Part shown: positions 39,240 to 48,318 of the stretch, piece after piece | Numbering within the stretch: the stretch's first letter is position 1 | Layout of the letters: each line of letters opens with the position of its first letter | Origin: Firmicutes bacterium HGW-Firmicutes-9 | Lineage (GTDB): Bacteria; Bacillota; Clostridia; Christensenellales; CAG-138 | Assembly: GCA_002841395.1 (NCBI GenBank) | Contig: PGZM01000008.1 | Location: 62,001-126,000 of the forward strand | Direction: 5' to 3' | DNA length: 64,000 nucleotides | The notes under the pieces: model-generated | Database searches by the model: none | Told to the model about the DNA's origin: nothing | Seen by the model: the letters and a program-made list of their open reading frames with translations, nothing else | Position numbers and translations under genes: made by a program

Positions 39240-40226
39240 ATGAAAAGACAACAAATTGCAAGTATTGCATCGGCCATTGGACACGCTCTGATAGGCATGT
39301 CATATTCGCGGACGTATCGGTGGAACTTTTTCCCGCAGGGCGGTTCTGCTGATTGCAGCTCTTACACACAGGCGTGTTTTATCGGGGCGGGGTGCCCGTT
39401 GGTTGATAAAAACGGTAAAGAGCTTTGGACAAGCACATACCAGATCAACGCGGCAGGATTCGACTTGCTGTATCCGGCATCGGTCAAAGTGGCAGGAAGA
39501 GAACATGCGCCGGAGAGCTTATACAAGAGCCTACAGCCGGGAGATATCGTGCTTTATGACTTCGGGACTGATGATCGTGCGAACACGATTGACCACGCTG
39601 CGTTTGTGGATGCTGATGGTAATATTATCAACGAGCGATCAAGCAAGACCGGGATAAAGGTTGACCCGATATCCTTCGGTAAAAACAACATCGTTGCTGT
39701 TCTGCGCATGCGGGAAGATGCTGAAATTATGGAGCCAACCGAGGTAAGCGCGGAGAACACAACGAAGTTGATGACGAGGCGGTTGCAAATTCTGCTCAAC
39801 GTTTCGCCGATTGCGCCACAGCTGCTTTGTGACGCTGTGTGGGGCACAAGGACGAACGCGGCACTGAACGCATACAAAGCATCTCAGGGGCTTACACAGG
39901 ACGGAATCTGCACGCGGGAAACGTGGGAGCGGTTGATTGCCGGGTTAAACGCGCAAGAGATCGAGGAAACGAACACGCCTGAGACATCAGAGACGCAGGC
40001 GAGCGGCAACCGGCTGTTGTTGATGCAATCGCCGCTGATGAGGGGCGCGGATGTCGCAACGCTGCAAGCAAAACTTGCCGCAGCAGGTTATGATGTCGGC
40101 GAGATCGACGGCGTATTTGGCCGTAAAACAGAAGCGGCAGTGATCGCACTGCAAACCAACGCCATGGCGATCACGACGGCAGACGGAATCGCGGATAATG
40201 CCGTGCTTAATCTGCTGGGGATATAA
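39240..40226 (+). CDS. Endolysin: NlpC/P60-type peptidase with two peptidoglycan-binding domains
   Basis: The 328-residue protein starts at ATG 39240 after GGAGGGAG. Residues 1-165 form an NlpC/P60-like domain with catalytic Cys39 in GGSADCSSYTQ and His119 in TIDHAAFVD. Two peptidoglycan_binding_1 repeats follow: MTRRLQILLNVSPIAPQL...GTRTNAALNAYKASQGL and MRGADVATLQAKLAAAGYDV...FGRKTEAAVIALQ. It probably cleaves stem-peptide bonds (gamma-D-Glu to diamino acid) and lyses the host. The stop is followed by a strong terminator. Confidence 0.92.
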   Translation: MKRQQIASIASAIGHALIGMSYSRTYRWNFFPQGGSADCSSYTQACFIGAGCPLVDKNGKELWTSTYQINAAGFDLLYPASVKVAGREHAPESLYKSLQPGDIVLYDFGTDDRANTIDHAAFVDADGNIINERSSKTGIKVDPISFGKNNIVAVLRMREDAEIMEPTEVSAENTTKLMTRRLQILLNVSPIAPQLLCDAVWGTRTNAALNAYKASQGLTQDGICTRETWERLIAGLNAQEIEETNTPETSETQASGNRLLLMQSPLMRGADVATLQAKLAAAGYDVGEIDGVFGRKTEAAVIALQTNAMAITTADGIADNAVLNLLGI

Positions 40227-40229
40227 CAC

Positions 40230-40258
40230 AAGCGCCGCCTACATGGGCGGCGCTTTTC
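40230..40258 (+). terminator. Terminator after endolysin
   Basis: AAGCGCCGCC (40230-40239) pairs with GGCGGCGCTT (40246-40255) and is followed by TTCTATTTTT. It ends the phage late operon. Confidence 0.88.
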
Positions 40259-40698
40259 TATTTTTGGGAAAAAGATAGATCATAACAAAATGATGACACA
40301 GGGAATAAGAAATTATGCAATTGTGCCGCGCTTAGCCGCAGGTCGAGCTTTGTGCGTGGTTTATGGGTGAAAAACAAAAGAATCAATTAGCAATTCATTG
40401 TAAATAAAAGTTAAACCTATATCGTTACGCAACAACGATAATACCATTATTGACGGTTCGTCAATTGCGGTTTATATTAATAAAAGATATAATGACAATT
40501 CGTATCAAGGCTAATGCGACTTAGTGCATCAATCATACATATGTCTAAAAAGGAGCAGAAATACAATTATAGATTTTAGAACGGGGCGTTCTACAGAAAC
40601 TGCACAGTATTTGTATTCATTATAGTATTTTCGTTTGTTTGAAAAAATAGCACTAGAATGATAGAGTTTTCGCAATATATTTGGAAGGAGGCAATTAA
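40259..40698 (+). promoter_or_regulatory. AT-rich upstream region of the ietAS cargo, with promoter
   Basis: This 440 bp gene-free region holds a promoter TTGACG (40450-40455), 17 bases, TATATT (40473-40478). The -35 lies inside a perfect inverted repeat ATTGACG-GTT-CGTCAAT (40449-40465), and a second one, AGAACG-GGG-CGTTCT (40578-40592), lies downstream in the leader. I see no coding sequence. Confidence 0.55.
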
Positions 40699-41661
40699 AT
40701 GGCTACAGCTGATCATTTGAAGAATCTTATCAAAGCCTATATTAACCATGATGATGAACGGTTTAAAACGGTTGTACTTCAAATTGCCGCATATGAAGCA
40801 AAGCACGGGCATGAAGTATTTGCTCGCGAACTTAAACAGTATTCAGATAAAATTGGAGGAGCAAAGAGCAATAATATTTTGCGGTTGAATACGCAAAATC
40901 CTATGTTTTTTATGACTGTTCCTTCTGAAAAGTTATCAGATCTTGTTGTTTCAGATGAGATACAGGATCGAATAAAGCGAATACTAAACGAATTCAAAAA
41001 CCGGAATAAACTACAAAAATTTGGGCTAAGCAATCGACGGAAAATACTCATAGAAGGGAAGCCTGGCACAGGTAAAACATTCACAGCATCGGTTATTGCA
41101 TCTGAATTAAATTTACCTCTCTATTCGATTCAGCTGGACAAGGTTGTTACGAAGTTTATGGGAGAAACCAGCGCGAAACTGCGTCAAATCTTCGACGCTA
41201 TTGCATCTTCTACTGGAGTATATTTTTTTGATGAGTTTGATGCAATCGGAGCGGACAGGAATTTAGACAATGAAGTCGGCGAAGCGCGTCGCGTCCTAAA
41301 TTCATTTCTTCAATTCTTAGAGCAAGACACATCAGAAAGTATAATTATAGCGGCAACGAATAATACGAAATTACTGGATCACGCTTTGTTTCGAAGATTT
41401 GATGATGTGCTGCATTATTCTATGCCATCAAAAGATGAAGTGCGTCGCTTGTTTGAACTGAAAATATTACCATTCGATAAGGAATTTAGAGTATCTGCGG
41501 AACTTGTTAATAAAGCTAGCACTCTAAATCATGCTGAAATCATTAGAGTGTGTGATGATGTGATAAAGATATCAATTTTAGAGAATTCTCAAATAAGTGA
41601 AGAACGTTTGTTAAATTTAATTGAAGAGCGGTTGGTGGCATATTCATTTAAGGAGGCATAA
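40699..41661 (+). CDS. ietA: AAA+ ATPase of an IetAS-type system
   Basis: The 320-residue protein is a Pfam-AAA type ATPase: Walker A GKPGTGKT (120-127), Walker B YFFDEFD (175-181), sensor-1 Asn in IIAATNN (about 221) and Arg fingers in ALFRRFDD (232-233). The first 90 residues are helical. AAGGAGG precedes the ATG. It is followed without gap by a subtilisin-like protease gene. An AAA ATPase next to an S8 protease is the IetAS pair, known as a plasmid stability toxin-antitoxin set from pTi-SAKURA and as an antiphage system. In that set the ATPase acts as the antitoxin or regulator. Confidence 0.88.
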   Translation: MATADHLKNLIKAYINHDDERFKTVVLQIAAYEAKHGHEVFARELKQYSDKIGGAKSNNILRLNTQNPMFFMTVPSEKLSDLVVSDEIQDRIKRILNEFKNRNKLQKFGLSNRRKILIEGKPGTGKTFTASVIASELNLPLYSIQLDKVVTKFMGETSAKLRQIFDAIASSTGVYFFDEFDAIGADRNLDNEVGEARRVLNSFLQFLEQDTSESIIIAATNNTKLLDHALFRRFDDVLHYSMPSKDEVRRLFELKILPFDKEFRVSAELVNKASTLNHAEIIRVCDDVIKISILENSQISEERLLNLIEERLVAYSFKEA

Positions 41662-44127
41662 GTGGCTTCAAAGAATATTTTTTTGCGGAACACAATAACT
41701 ATATTGCCATATGGCTCTGACTCTAAGCGAAGTGGACTTACCTATCCCAACAGGGCAAACGCTGGAGTGCACGCAGCTTATATTAGTCGTCAATTGCAAG
41801 CAGCAGCGGAAGCTTCGCTAACGCAGAAACAAGTTGCTGCAATTCGTTATAAAGACGGTGTCTATTTTGAGTTTTCTGGCGCAGAAAACCATGAATTAGC
41901 AATTAAGAGCTTAGAAAACCTTCAACAAGGAATAAGGCTTCTTAATGTAAAGCATGACGGCGATATCGTGAAAGCTACAGTGTACATTCCCGCTGGGAAA
42001 GAATCTTATTTTTTGAGCAAAGTTCAAGAATACGCGAAGCCAACGGACGAAGAAAAGAAACCTAAAAACAATGATTTGGTGCGAAGCATTGAGAATGTTA
42101 AGCTAGCAATGCTTGAATCTTTTTGGATAGGTGACCAGCGGGACATGCCTGATGAGACCTCTTGTTGGTGTGAAATTTGGGTAAGGTTTGATGAAACCAG
42201 CAGCGAAGAAGTCGAGAAGGATTTCGTTGAATGCTGTACAGCAATTGACATTGTAATAAATGCAAGGCATATCGTCTTCCCTGAAAGAATCGTGCGACTT
42301 GTCAAAGCAAACAAAGAACAACTAAAGGATTTAATCGCTAGAAGTGCTTATATTGCTGAGATTCGTAGGGCCCCAGAGAGTACAGCTTTTTTTGATGAAT
42401 TACCTGGCTGGGAGCAGCAAGATTGGATAAAAGAATTATTGTCTCGGACGTCGTTTCAGAATACTAATGCAACAGTATGTCTGCTAGACAGTGGATTATC
42501 TGCTGAACATCCTTTATTAGCTCCAGCAGTCATAGATCAAGGTATACAATCCGTTGAAGAAGCATGGGGGATAGGTGATCATTTAAGTCACGGGACCGAA
42601 ATGGCGGGTATTGCGCTATATAAAGATCTCAAAGCTTGCTTGGCTGGTAATGGACTGCAGAATGTTGCTCACAAACTTGAATCCGTAAAGATACTACCAC
42701 CCAACGGACACAATCATCCGGACTTGTATGGTGCTGTAACTGAGCGAGCCGTATCGCTAGCAGAGATTGCTAATCCTGATGCCGAGCGAGCAATTTGTAT
42801 GGCAATAACAACTTCAGAGTATAATACTACAGATGGAAGCCCTACTTCGTGGTCCGCAGCACTTGATAGTATTATATCGGGGGCAGATAGCAATGATGAG
42901 AAAAGATTGTTTTTTGTCAGTGCGGGTAATGTAGAACCAACAGAAACAGGTAGAAGTGGATTCCCTGACGCAAACTTACTGCATTCAGTTGAAAACCCTG
43001 GACAATCTTGGAATGCAATAACCGTCGGGGCGTACACTAATGATGTTCATATTGAATCGGACGGATTTCACGGATTTATGCCCGTAGCCGATTTGGGGAA
43101 TATTTCCCCATATAGCTCAACTTCGCGACTTTGGGCTGACATTTGGCCTATCAAGCCGGAAATTCTTTTAGATGGTGGGAATGTAGCTACAAACGGTGAA
43201 GATTATACTGAATGCCCAGATCTATCATTATTAACAACCTACTCTAAACCTACGATTAGATTATTATCAACAATTTGGGGAACAAGTTCAGCTACTGCCC
43301 AAGCAGCTTGGATGGCAGCGCAGATATACATTGAGTATCCTGGAATCTGGCCTGAGACAGTAAGGGCGTTGCTAGTTCACTCTGCTCGATGGACTGTCGA
43401 AATGAAGAACCAATTTCTATTTGATGAGGCAAAGACAAGAGGACGTAAAAATTTGCTTCGGACATGTGGTTATGGTGTTCCTCAATTTGAAAAAGCAATT
43501 CATTGTATAGATAATTCAGTCAATCTAGTTGTACAAGCATCAATTCAACCCTATACGAAAATTGGAAGCACGGGAAAAATGAATGAGATGCATTTACATA
43601 AGATTCCTTGGCCAACGGAAGTGCTTCGATCACTTGGCAATACCGAAGTTGAATTACGAGTAACCCTATCTTACTTTATTGAGCCTGGGCCGGGTGAGAA
43701 AGGTTGGAAGAACCGATACAGATACCCTTCGTGTGGCTTACAGTTTGATGTCATAAATTCAAACGAGGAAGTTGAAGATTTTGAAAAGCGTATCAATGTA
43801 AGAATGCGAGGTGAAGATAAAAATGATAGAGGTGAAGGAGATAGTGGTAGTTCGAGATGGTATTTAGGATCTGATAATCGTGATGTTGGCTCAATTCATT
43901 CAGACTTTATTATAGATAGTGCTATCAATCTATGTAAAGCAAACTATATTGCTGTTTATCCTATAATCGGTTGGTGGAGAGAAAGAAGTTATCTCGGAAA
44001 ATGTGAAAGCAAGGTAAGATATTCACTTGTGATAACTATTTCAACGCCAAGTGAAAAAATAGATCTATATACACCAATAATTACTTCAATTCCGAATTAT
44101 GTTGAAGTAGAAATTCCTGTGAAGTGA
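41662..44127 (+). CDS. ietS: Subtilisin-like serine protease of an IetAS-type system
   Basis: The 821-residue protein is an S8 peptidase with an intact triad: Asp276 (CLLDSGL), His310 (SHGTEMAG) and Ser542 (GTSSATA), plus Asn423 in SAGN for the oxyanion hole. About 265 residues precede the protease domain and about 240 follow it. No signal peptide is visible, so it should act in the cytoplasm. GTG 41662 follows the ietA stop directly, after AAGGAGG. It is AT-richer than the phage late genes, suggesting separate acquisition. It is the toxic effector in the known IetAS model. Confidence 0.9.
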   Translation: MASKNIFLRNTITILPYGSDSKRSGLTYPNRANAGVHAAYISRQLQAAAEASLTQKQVAAIRYKDGVYFEFSGAENHELAIKSLENLQQGIRLLNVKHDGDIVKATVYIPAGKESYFLSKVQEYAKPTDEEKKPKNNDLVRSIENVKLAMLESFWIGDQRDMPDETSCWCEIWVRFDETSSEEVEKDFVECCTAIDIVINARHIVFPERIVRLVKANKEQLKDLIARSAYIAEIRRAPESTAFFDELPGWEQQDWIKELLSRTSFQNTNATVCLLDSGLSAEHPLLAPAVIDQGIQSVEEAWGIGDHLSHGTEMAGIALYKDLKACLAGNGLQNVAHKLESVKILPPNGHNHPDLYGAVTERAVSLAEIANPDAERAICMAITTSEYNTTDGSPTSWSAALDSIISGADSNDEKRLFFVSAGNVEPTETGRSGFPDANLLHSVENPGQSWNAITVGAYTNDVHIESDGFHGFMPVADLGNISPYSSTSRLWADIWPIKPEILLDGGNVATNGEDYTECPDLSLLTTYSKPTIRLLSTIWGTSSATAQAAWMAAQIYIEYPGIWPETVRALLVHSARWTVEMKNQFLFDEAKTRGRKNLLRTCGYGVPQFEKAIHCIDNSVNLVVQASIQPYTKIGSTGKMNEMHLHKIPWPTEVLRSLGNTEVELRVTLSYFIEPGPGEKGWKNRYRYPSCGLQFDVINSNEEVEDFEKRINVRMRGEDKNDRGEGDSGSSRWYLGSDNRDVGSIHSDFIIDSAINLCKANYIAVYPIIGWWRERSYLGKCESKVRYSLVITISTPSEKIDLYTPIITSIPNYVEVEIPVK

Positions 44128-44147
44128 TATAAACTTAAACTCATAAG

Positions 44148-44182
44148 CAACCGATAGCATCGAGCTACCGGTTGTTTTTTTT
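44148..44182 (+). terminator. Terminator after ietS
   Basis: CAACCG (44148-44153) pairs with CGGTTG (44169-44174), with an inner TAGC/GCTA, followed by eight T. Confidence 0.85.
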
Positions 44183-44588
44183 GTAAAATTGATCGTCGCA
44201 TCTAATTCTACAATATGCACTTTAATGAAAGATAGACTATGCCAATTCGCTCTAGAGTGGTGAAGCATAGATAGTAATTAGTAGTAAATAGTTTAATTTA
44301 CGATCTAATCGTGGTCATGGCTACGCAGCCCTAGCGTCATACTGCCTTTGGACAGATTGCAACTGGCCCGAAAAGGCTCGTTGCTTTTCTAACAAATAAG
44401 AAATCAGATCGGATTGTTTCCCGTGATCAAAGAAACTTTCATTCTCAATAGAAAATAACGCACGCTATACACGCAAAATACACGCCACGCAAGAAATTAT
44501 TTTGGAGGACTTGTGCGGAATATTCGAAAAAGCGCCTAAATTGGGGCATTGTGCATTATGGAAATTCGTAAAAAACATTGCGCACTAA
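44183..44588. other. Gene-free right end of prophage with candidate integrase arm sites
   Basis: The 406 bp holds no gene. Near attR there are short direct repeats: ACACGC words at about 44469-44495 (CTATACACGCAAAATACACG), and CATTGTGCA/CATTGCGCA at about 44549 and 44577. Repeats of this kind flanking an attachment core are typical integrase arm-binding sites. Confidence 0.4.
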
Positions 44589-44667
44589 GTTCGAGTCCTA
44601 GTTCCGCAGCCAAATCGAAAACAAAAAGGCCCGCTGATTCAGCGGGTTTTTTGTTGGTTTTGGGGAT
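44589..44667 (+). repeat. attR: 79 bp attachment core, right copy
   Basis: It is identical to 9416-9494, so it includes the last bases of tRNA-Gln and the terminator hairpin at 44630-44652. The base after the core is C here, which would change the integrase tyrosine codon to GAT in the original attB. Confidence 0.96.
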
Positions 44668-44695
44668 CGGTTTATTTCCTGGCAACATTTCGTCG

Positions 44696-45631
44696 TTACG
44701 ACTTCCCTGCGAGCAATCCGATTGCCTGATGCTGAATCTTCACTTCAATTGTTTCGCCGGAAGCGCTGCCTTCGTATTCGCCGTCAAGCGCCCATGCGAT
44801 TGCCTCGCTGGACTGTATGCTCAGCTCTTTGGCCTGGAAGAACTCGATGGAGTTTGACTCCAGTTTTCCGTTCAGCAGCGAGATGATCGTTGACTGCCAT
44901 TCAAGTAGGGTAGAGGGTTCCCGGATCAGAATCACTTCAAATATACCATCATCCGTATGTACTTTCCCTTCGGGCAGCTTAAACAGCCCCGGAAAGGTGA
45001 ACAGATTGCAGACGGCGCCGAAAAGATAGTCACCTTCGTGTACGGTATCCCCTGAGACAATGCGGATGTGGATCGGTTTGATCTTCGGCAGGCTCATCAT
45101 ACCGTCGAGGATGTATGCCGGAGAGCCCAGCATGTTTTTTAAACTTTGCGGCGTTGTATAGGAGGACCAGGAGAATGCGCCAAACGCGGCGATGAACGCA
45201 AAGCTCCGTTTGTTGAACGATCCTACATCAAACCGCCGGACGTCACCCTTTGCGATGTTCCTCGCGGCTGTGAGGATATCGCAGGACAAGCCGTGGTTCA
45301 GCGCAAAAATGTTCGTGCTGCCCGCGGGGATATAGCCGACAGGTATGTTCGCCCCGCAGTCCAGCACGCCGGCAAGCGTTTCGCTGAGCGTACCGTCTCC
45401 GCCAACGCAGACGATTGCGTCATACCCGACGCCGTATTGCGAGGCCAGCGCCGTCGTGTCCCGGGGCGAAGCCGATACCATTACGGTTACGACATAGCCG
45501 GTATCCATGAAGATCCGCACGATCGTTGCAAGCAGGCGAAGCGATTGCTTGCGTCCGGCGACGGGGTTTATGAGAAGCATAAGCTTTCGATCCATTTTGT
45601 TACTGCGCGTAAGACGCTCTTCACTCTTCAT
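44696..45631 (-). CDS. Diacylglycerol kinase-like lipid kinase (YegS/DgkB family)
   Basis: The 311-residue protein has the DAGK catalytic signature: LLINPVAGRKQSLRLL near the N-terminus and IVCVGGDGTLSETLAGV with the GGDGT loop. Cytosolic kinases of this type phosphorylate diacylglycerol or related lipids so they return to phospholipid synthesis, which suits a bacterium that makes lipoteichoic-type polymers. AAAGGAG precedes the ATG. It ends 28 bp from attR, so it is the right neighbour of tRNA-Gln in the phage-free chromosome. Confidence 0.88.
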   Translation of the reverse strand: MKSEERLTRSNKMDRKLMLLINPVAGRKQSLRLLATIVRIFMDTGYVVTVMVSASPRDTTALASQYGVGYDAIVCVGGDGTLSETLAGVLDCGANIPVGYIPAGSTNIFALNHGLSCDILTAARNIAKGDVRRFDVGSFNKRSFAFIAAFGAFSWSSYTTPQSLKNMLGSPAYILDGMMSLPKIKPIHIRIVSGDTVHEGDYLFGAVCNLFTFPGLFKLPEGKVHTDDGIFEVILIREPSTLLEWQSTIISLLNGKLESNSIEFFQAKELSIQSSEAIAWALDGEYEGSASGETIEVKIQHQAIGLLAGKS

Positions 45632-45873
45632 AGTTGCCGCTCCTTTCGCAAATCACGTGTCGGGATGTCAGCTGGCGGAAAGAGGTGTGTGTTTCTACTG
45701 ATATTATACAACATCCGCACACATTAGAATCAAAAGCAGTTTTGATTGCCGAAAATCGATCGGGAACAGCATGATACGCTATTTTATTACGGTCAAATAG
45801 AAAACACAGCACAAAATATCAATGCAGTCAAAAATAAAATGCGATAAATATTAGAAATAAATCTAAAATACTA

Positions 45874-45902
45874 TTGACAAGTATGTTAGAATGTTTTATG
45901 CT
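45874..45902 (+). promoter_or_regulatory. Promoter of the small protein/HTH operon
   Basis: TTGACA (45874-45879) and TATGCT (45897-45902) are 17 bases apart in an AT-rich stretch, 33 bases before the first ATG. The rest of 45632-45873 shows no gene. Confidence 0.6.
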
Positions 45903-45934
45903 TGTGATGCAATGAAGAGAGGGAGGTGTGAATA

Positions 45935-46183
45935 ATGTTGGATCAATACCTGAGCAGCTTTATGGAAAACCAGAATCATGATCTCAATCAATACTGCAAG
46001 ATGGAACATGTCGTGCCCTCTTCGTTGAAGCCTGCGAAAAAGCCGAAGACTTCTATAAAACTGAGCGTGCAATCGGCTTCCTGCCATGCGTTAAAGCGAA
46101 TCAATCATTGGCTGGAAGTCGCCATCATCAGACTATCGGCTGATATCGAACACAGCAGGAACGTTCAGAGGCGGTTATCATGA
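45935..46183 (+). CDS. Small hypothetical protein preceding an HTH regulator
   Basis: The 82-residue basic protein starts MLDQYLSSFMENQNHDLNQY after GAGGGAGGTG. It has LKPAKKPKTSIKLSVQSASC in the middle and a helical C-terminus. I do not recognise it. Its stop overlaps the next gene's ATG by four bases, so it is translated together with the ArsR-like protein. Confidence 0.68.
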   Translation: MLDQYLSSFMENQNHDLNQYCKMEHVVPSSLKPAKKPKTSIKLSVQSASCHALKRINHWLEVAIIRLSADIEHSRNVQRRLS

Positions 46184-47253
46184 AGAAAGTAGATGTTTCG
46201 ATCGATACAAACCCCGTATTTGAGATGCTGCTGTCGCTCAATCGAATCGCTGACAGTGACCGGCTGGAGAGCAGCTATTTTGAAAACGCGAACTATACGC
46301 CAAACGCGCGCTTGGCTGAAATCATCTTCGAGCTTAAGAACAGCTTGTCGATGTTTTATCGGCAGGAGATATCGTTCTTCTTCGACAAGCCGGTTTGTTC
46401 GCTGTTATGGGACTTTGTTTTCTCCGAAGACATACATGATATTCACCTGCTGTCCGCGAAGGTTGCAGAGCTTTCCGATCTGGATGCTTTGAAACATTTG
46501 CTGTGCGACGTCATCGAAACGATTTGCCAGCGGGGGCCAGCCAATTGCGAAGACGAAAATGCTTCGGATCGTCTTCTTGCCGACTTAAAATCGTTTGAAG
46601 AACGCGTGGTGGAATGCAAGGAGTTGTCAGAAGCGGATCAGCAAAAAGCATTGGAAATTTTGCGTTACCCTTCCGAAGCAAAACAACGGTTGATCCGTTT
46701 GCTGGAACAATACGTGACGGTTTTCGCGCCCTATGTAGCAGAACTCGAAGAACTGGACAAGGCAGAGGTGGAACGATCCAGCAGCAGCTGCATTGCAAAC
46801 GCGCAGGCATTCGTCACCAACTACTTGAAGATCAATGCGAATATCATCGAACCGGCAAAGCAACTGGTCTTTATTCCAAATGCATTCTCCGAAATCCTGA
46901 CCTATATCATTCAACCGGAAAAGGGCAAGTTTGTACTCGTTTATGGTACGTTCATCAGCAAAAAACGAATTCTCGAAAAGCGAAGCGAAGAGATCAAGCA
47001 GTTTTTAAAAGTGCTTTCCGAAGAAAAGCGGATCGAGATGATCAAAAGCCTTGCCGTGAAACCAGCACTCGGAAGCGATTTAGCCAGACAGGTAGGGCTA
47101 ACGAATGCGACGGCATCCTATCATCTGACGATGATGCTGGGCATCGGGTTGATCGATTATGAGCGGGTCGGACAAAGATTGCACTACGCGCTGAAAAAGG
47201 ATGTACTGAAAGACCTGCTGGACAAAGCCTATCAGGATCTGGTCAATCTTTAA
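46180..47253 (+). CDS. Winged-helix regulator with long N-terminal sensor region
   Basis: The 357-residue protein has a large helical N-terminal part (about 270 residues, unassigned) and a C-terminal ArsR-type winged helix: FLKVLSEEKRIEMIKSLAVK, GSDLARQVGLTNATASYHLTM and GLIDYERVGQRLHYALKKD. Such DUF5937-like or similar proteins are common in Clostridia near transporters, but no transporter is adjacent here. Its start is coupled to the preceding small gene, and a strong terminator lies about 80 bp after its stop. Confidence 0.82.
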   Translation: MKKVDVSIDTNPVFEMLLSLNRIADSDRLESSYFENANYTPNARLAEIIFELKNSLSMFYRQEISFFFDKPVCSLLWDFVFSEDIHDIHLLSAKVAELSDLDALKHLLCDVIETICQRGPANCEDENASDRLLADLKSFEERVVECKELSEADQQKALEILRYPSEAKQRLIRLLEQYVTVFAPYVAELEELDKAEVERSSSSCIANAQAFVTNYLKINANIIEPAKQLVFIPNAFSEILTYIIQPEKGKFVLVYGTFISKKRILEKRSEEIKQFLKVLSEEKRIEMIKSLAVKPALGSDLARQVGLTNATASYHLTMMLGIGLIDYERVGQRLHYALKKDVLKDLLDKAYQDLVNL

Positions 47254-47333
47254 TCATCAGTCGAGTGGATTTCGATTTTGAGTCCAGTATGTGATCCGCA
47301 TGATACAAGAACGAAGAAACCAACGAAATTTCA

Positions 47334-47365
47334 ACCCGCACTCGTCACAGTGCGGGTCTTTTTTT
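47334..47365 (+). terminator. Terminator after the HTH operon
   Basis: ACCCGCACT pairs with AGTGCGGGT (47349-47357), followed by CTTTTTTTG. Confidence 0.86.
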
Positions 47366-47541
47366 GTGAAAGAACAAATTCTTGATAGTAAATGTGTTTG
47401 AATATGCCAAAGAACGCTGCGAAGAAAAAATTCTAATAATTTCGATTGGATGGAATTCCGATAAAAACGCAGCCTTGTTTGCTCCTATAATGGTTCTCAC
47501 GATGGGTGAAGGCGCATCCAAACCGGAAAGGAGGAAATTTC

Positions 47542-48303
47542 GTGCGCGAGGGGTTTATTTTTTACGAATCGTTCCGAAGCGCGATGAAGGGGCTGCCTGC
47601 GGAGACCCAGCTGCGGCTCTATCACGCGCTTGCGGACTACGCGCTCTACGACATCGAGCCGGATTTTTCGGACGACGGCATCGCGCTCGGATTCTTCACG
47701 CTCATGCGCCCGCAGATCGACGCCAACAATCGCAGACGCGACGCGGGCTTGCGCGGCGGGCGACCGGCGAGGGCGATTGCGGAGGAGGCTTGCGAGTATC
47801 AGCAGGAAGCCATTGCGGAGAAAGGCGAAAACCAAAGCGAAACCAACGCAAAACCAAACGATAACCAAGCCGTAACCAAGGACGAACCTAAAGAGAAAGA
47901 GAAAGAGAAAGAGAAAGAAAAAGATAAAATTAAAGTAAAAGCAAAAGAAAATGGGAATGGGAAAGAGAATGCGAACGCATTCTGCGCGGACAAGTCGCGC
48001 CGCTTCACCAAACCCACGGTTGCGGAGATTACGGAATATTGCCGGGAGCGGGGCAGCGGCGTCGATCCGCAGCGGTTCTTTGACTTCTACGAGACGAAGG
48101 GTTGGCGCGTCGGCAATCAGCCGATGCAGGACTGGCAGGCGGCTGTGCGAACGTGGGAGGGACGGGAGCAGGCGAAGCCGCCGAACCAAGCTGGAGCATA
48201 CGCAAAAAAGAACGGGCAGCCGCAGATCGAGCAGCGCATGATGACGGATCAGGACTTGGCGCATCTGCTGGTTGATTTGGAAGGGGAGATTGATTCTTCG
48301 TGA
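47542..48303 (+). CDS. Phage-replication-like orphan protein (DUF6291-type N-terminus)
   Basis: The 253-residue protein starts at GTG 47542 after AAAGGAGG. The N-terminal domain (FVREGFIFYESFRSAMKGLP without the first residue; RLYHALADYALYDIEPDFSD; IDANNRRRDAGLRGGRP) is the type found at the start of replisome-organiser-like phage proteins. A low-complexity KEKEKEKEKEKDK linker follows, then a C-terminal unit with TVAEITEYCRERGSGVDPQRFFDFYETKGW and WQAAVRTWE, the DnaD-like end used to recruit helicase. It stands alone in the chromosome, outside the prophage, so it is probably a phage remnant or domesticated. Confidence 0.75.
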   Translation: MREGFIFYESFRSAMKGLPAETQLRLYHALADYALYDIEPDFSDDGIALGFFTLMRPQIDANNRRRDAGLRGGRPARAIAEEACEYQQEAIAEKGENQSETNAKPNDNQAVTKDEPKEKEKEKEKEKDKIKVKAKENGNGKENANAFCADKSRRFTKPTVAEITEYCRERGSGVDPQRFFDFYETKGWRVGNQPMQDWQAAVRTWEGREQAKPPNQAGAYAKKNGQPQIEQRMMTDQDLAHLLVDLEGEIDSS

Positions 48304-48318
48304 GGGGGGGGAAGGCAA

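Larger units (their letters stand above)
9416..44667. mobile_element. Integrated siphophage with plasmid-like replication genes
   Basis: The 35.2 kb element is bounded by a perfect 79 bp repeat and carries integrase, repressor, replication and partition genes, full packaging, head and tail modules, holin and endolysin. No structural gene looks broken, so it may be inducible. Long contractile-tail genes (sheath, baseplate wedge) are absent; tape measure, Dit and Gp37-like proteins indicate a non-contractile siphovirus tail. Cargo includes HicAB, an IetAS-type pair and several lone membrane proteins. Excision would regenerate tRNA-Gln, its terminator and the diacylglycerol-kinase gene as neighbours. 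Confidence 0.95.

Noticed and set aside
47506-48303. Second prophage at 47-48 kb
   Set aside because: Only one phage-type gene is present, with no integrase, structural genes or flanking repeats.
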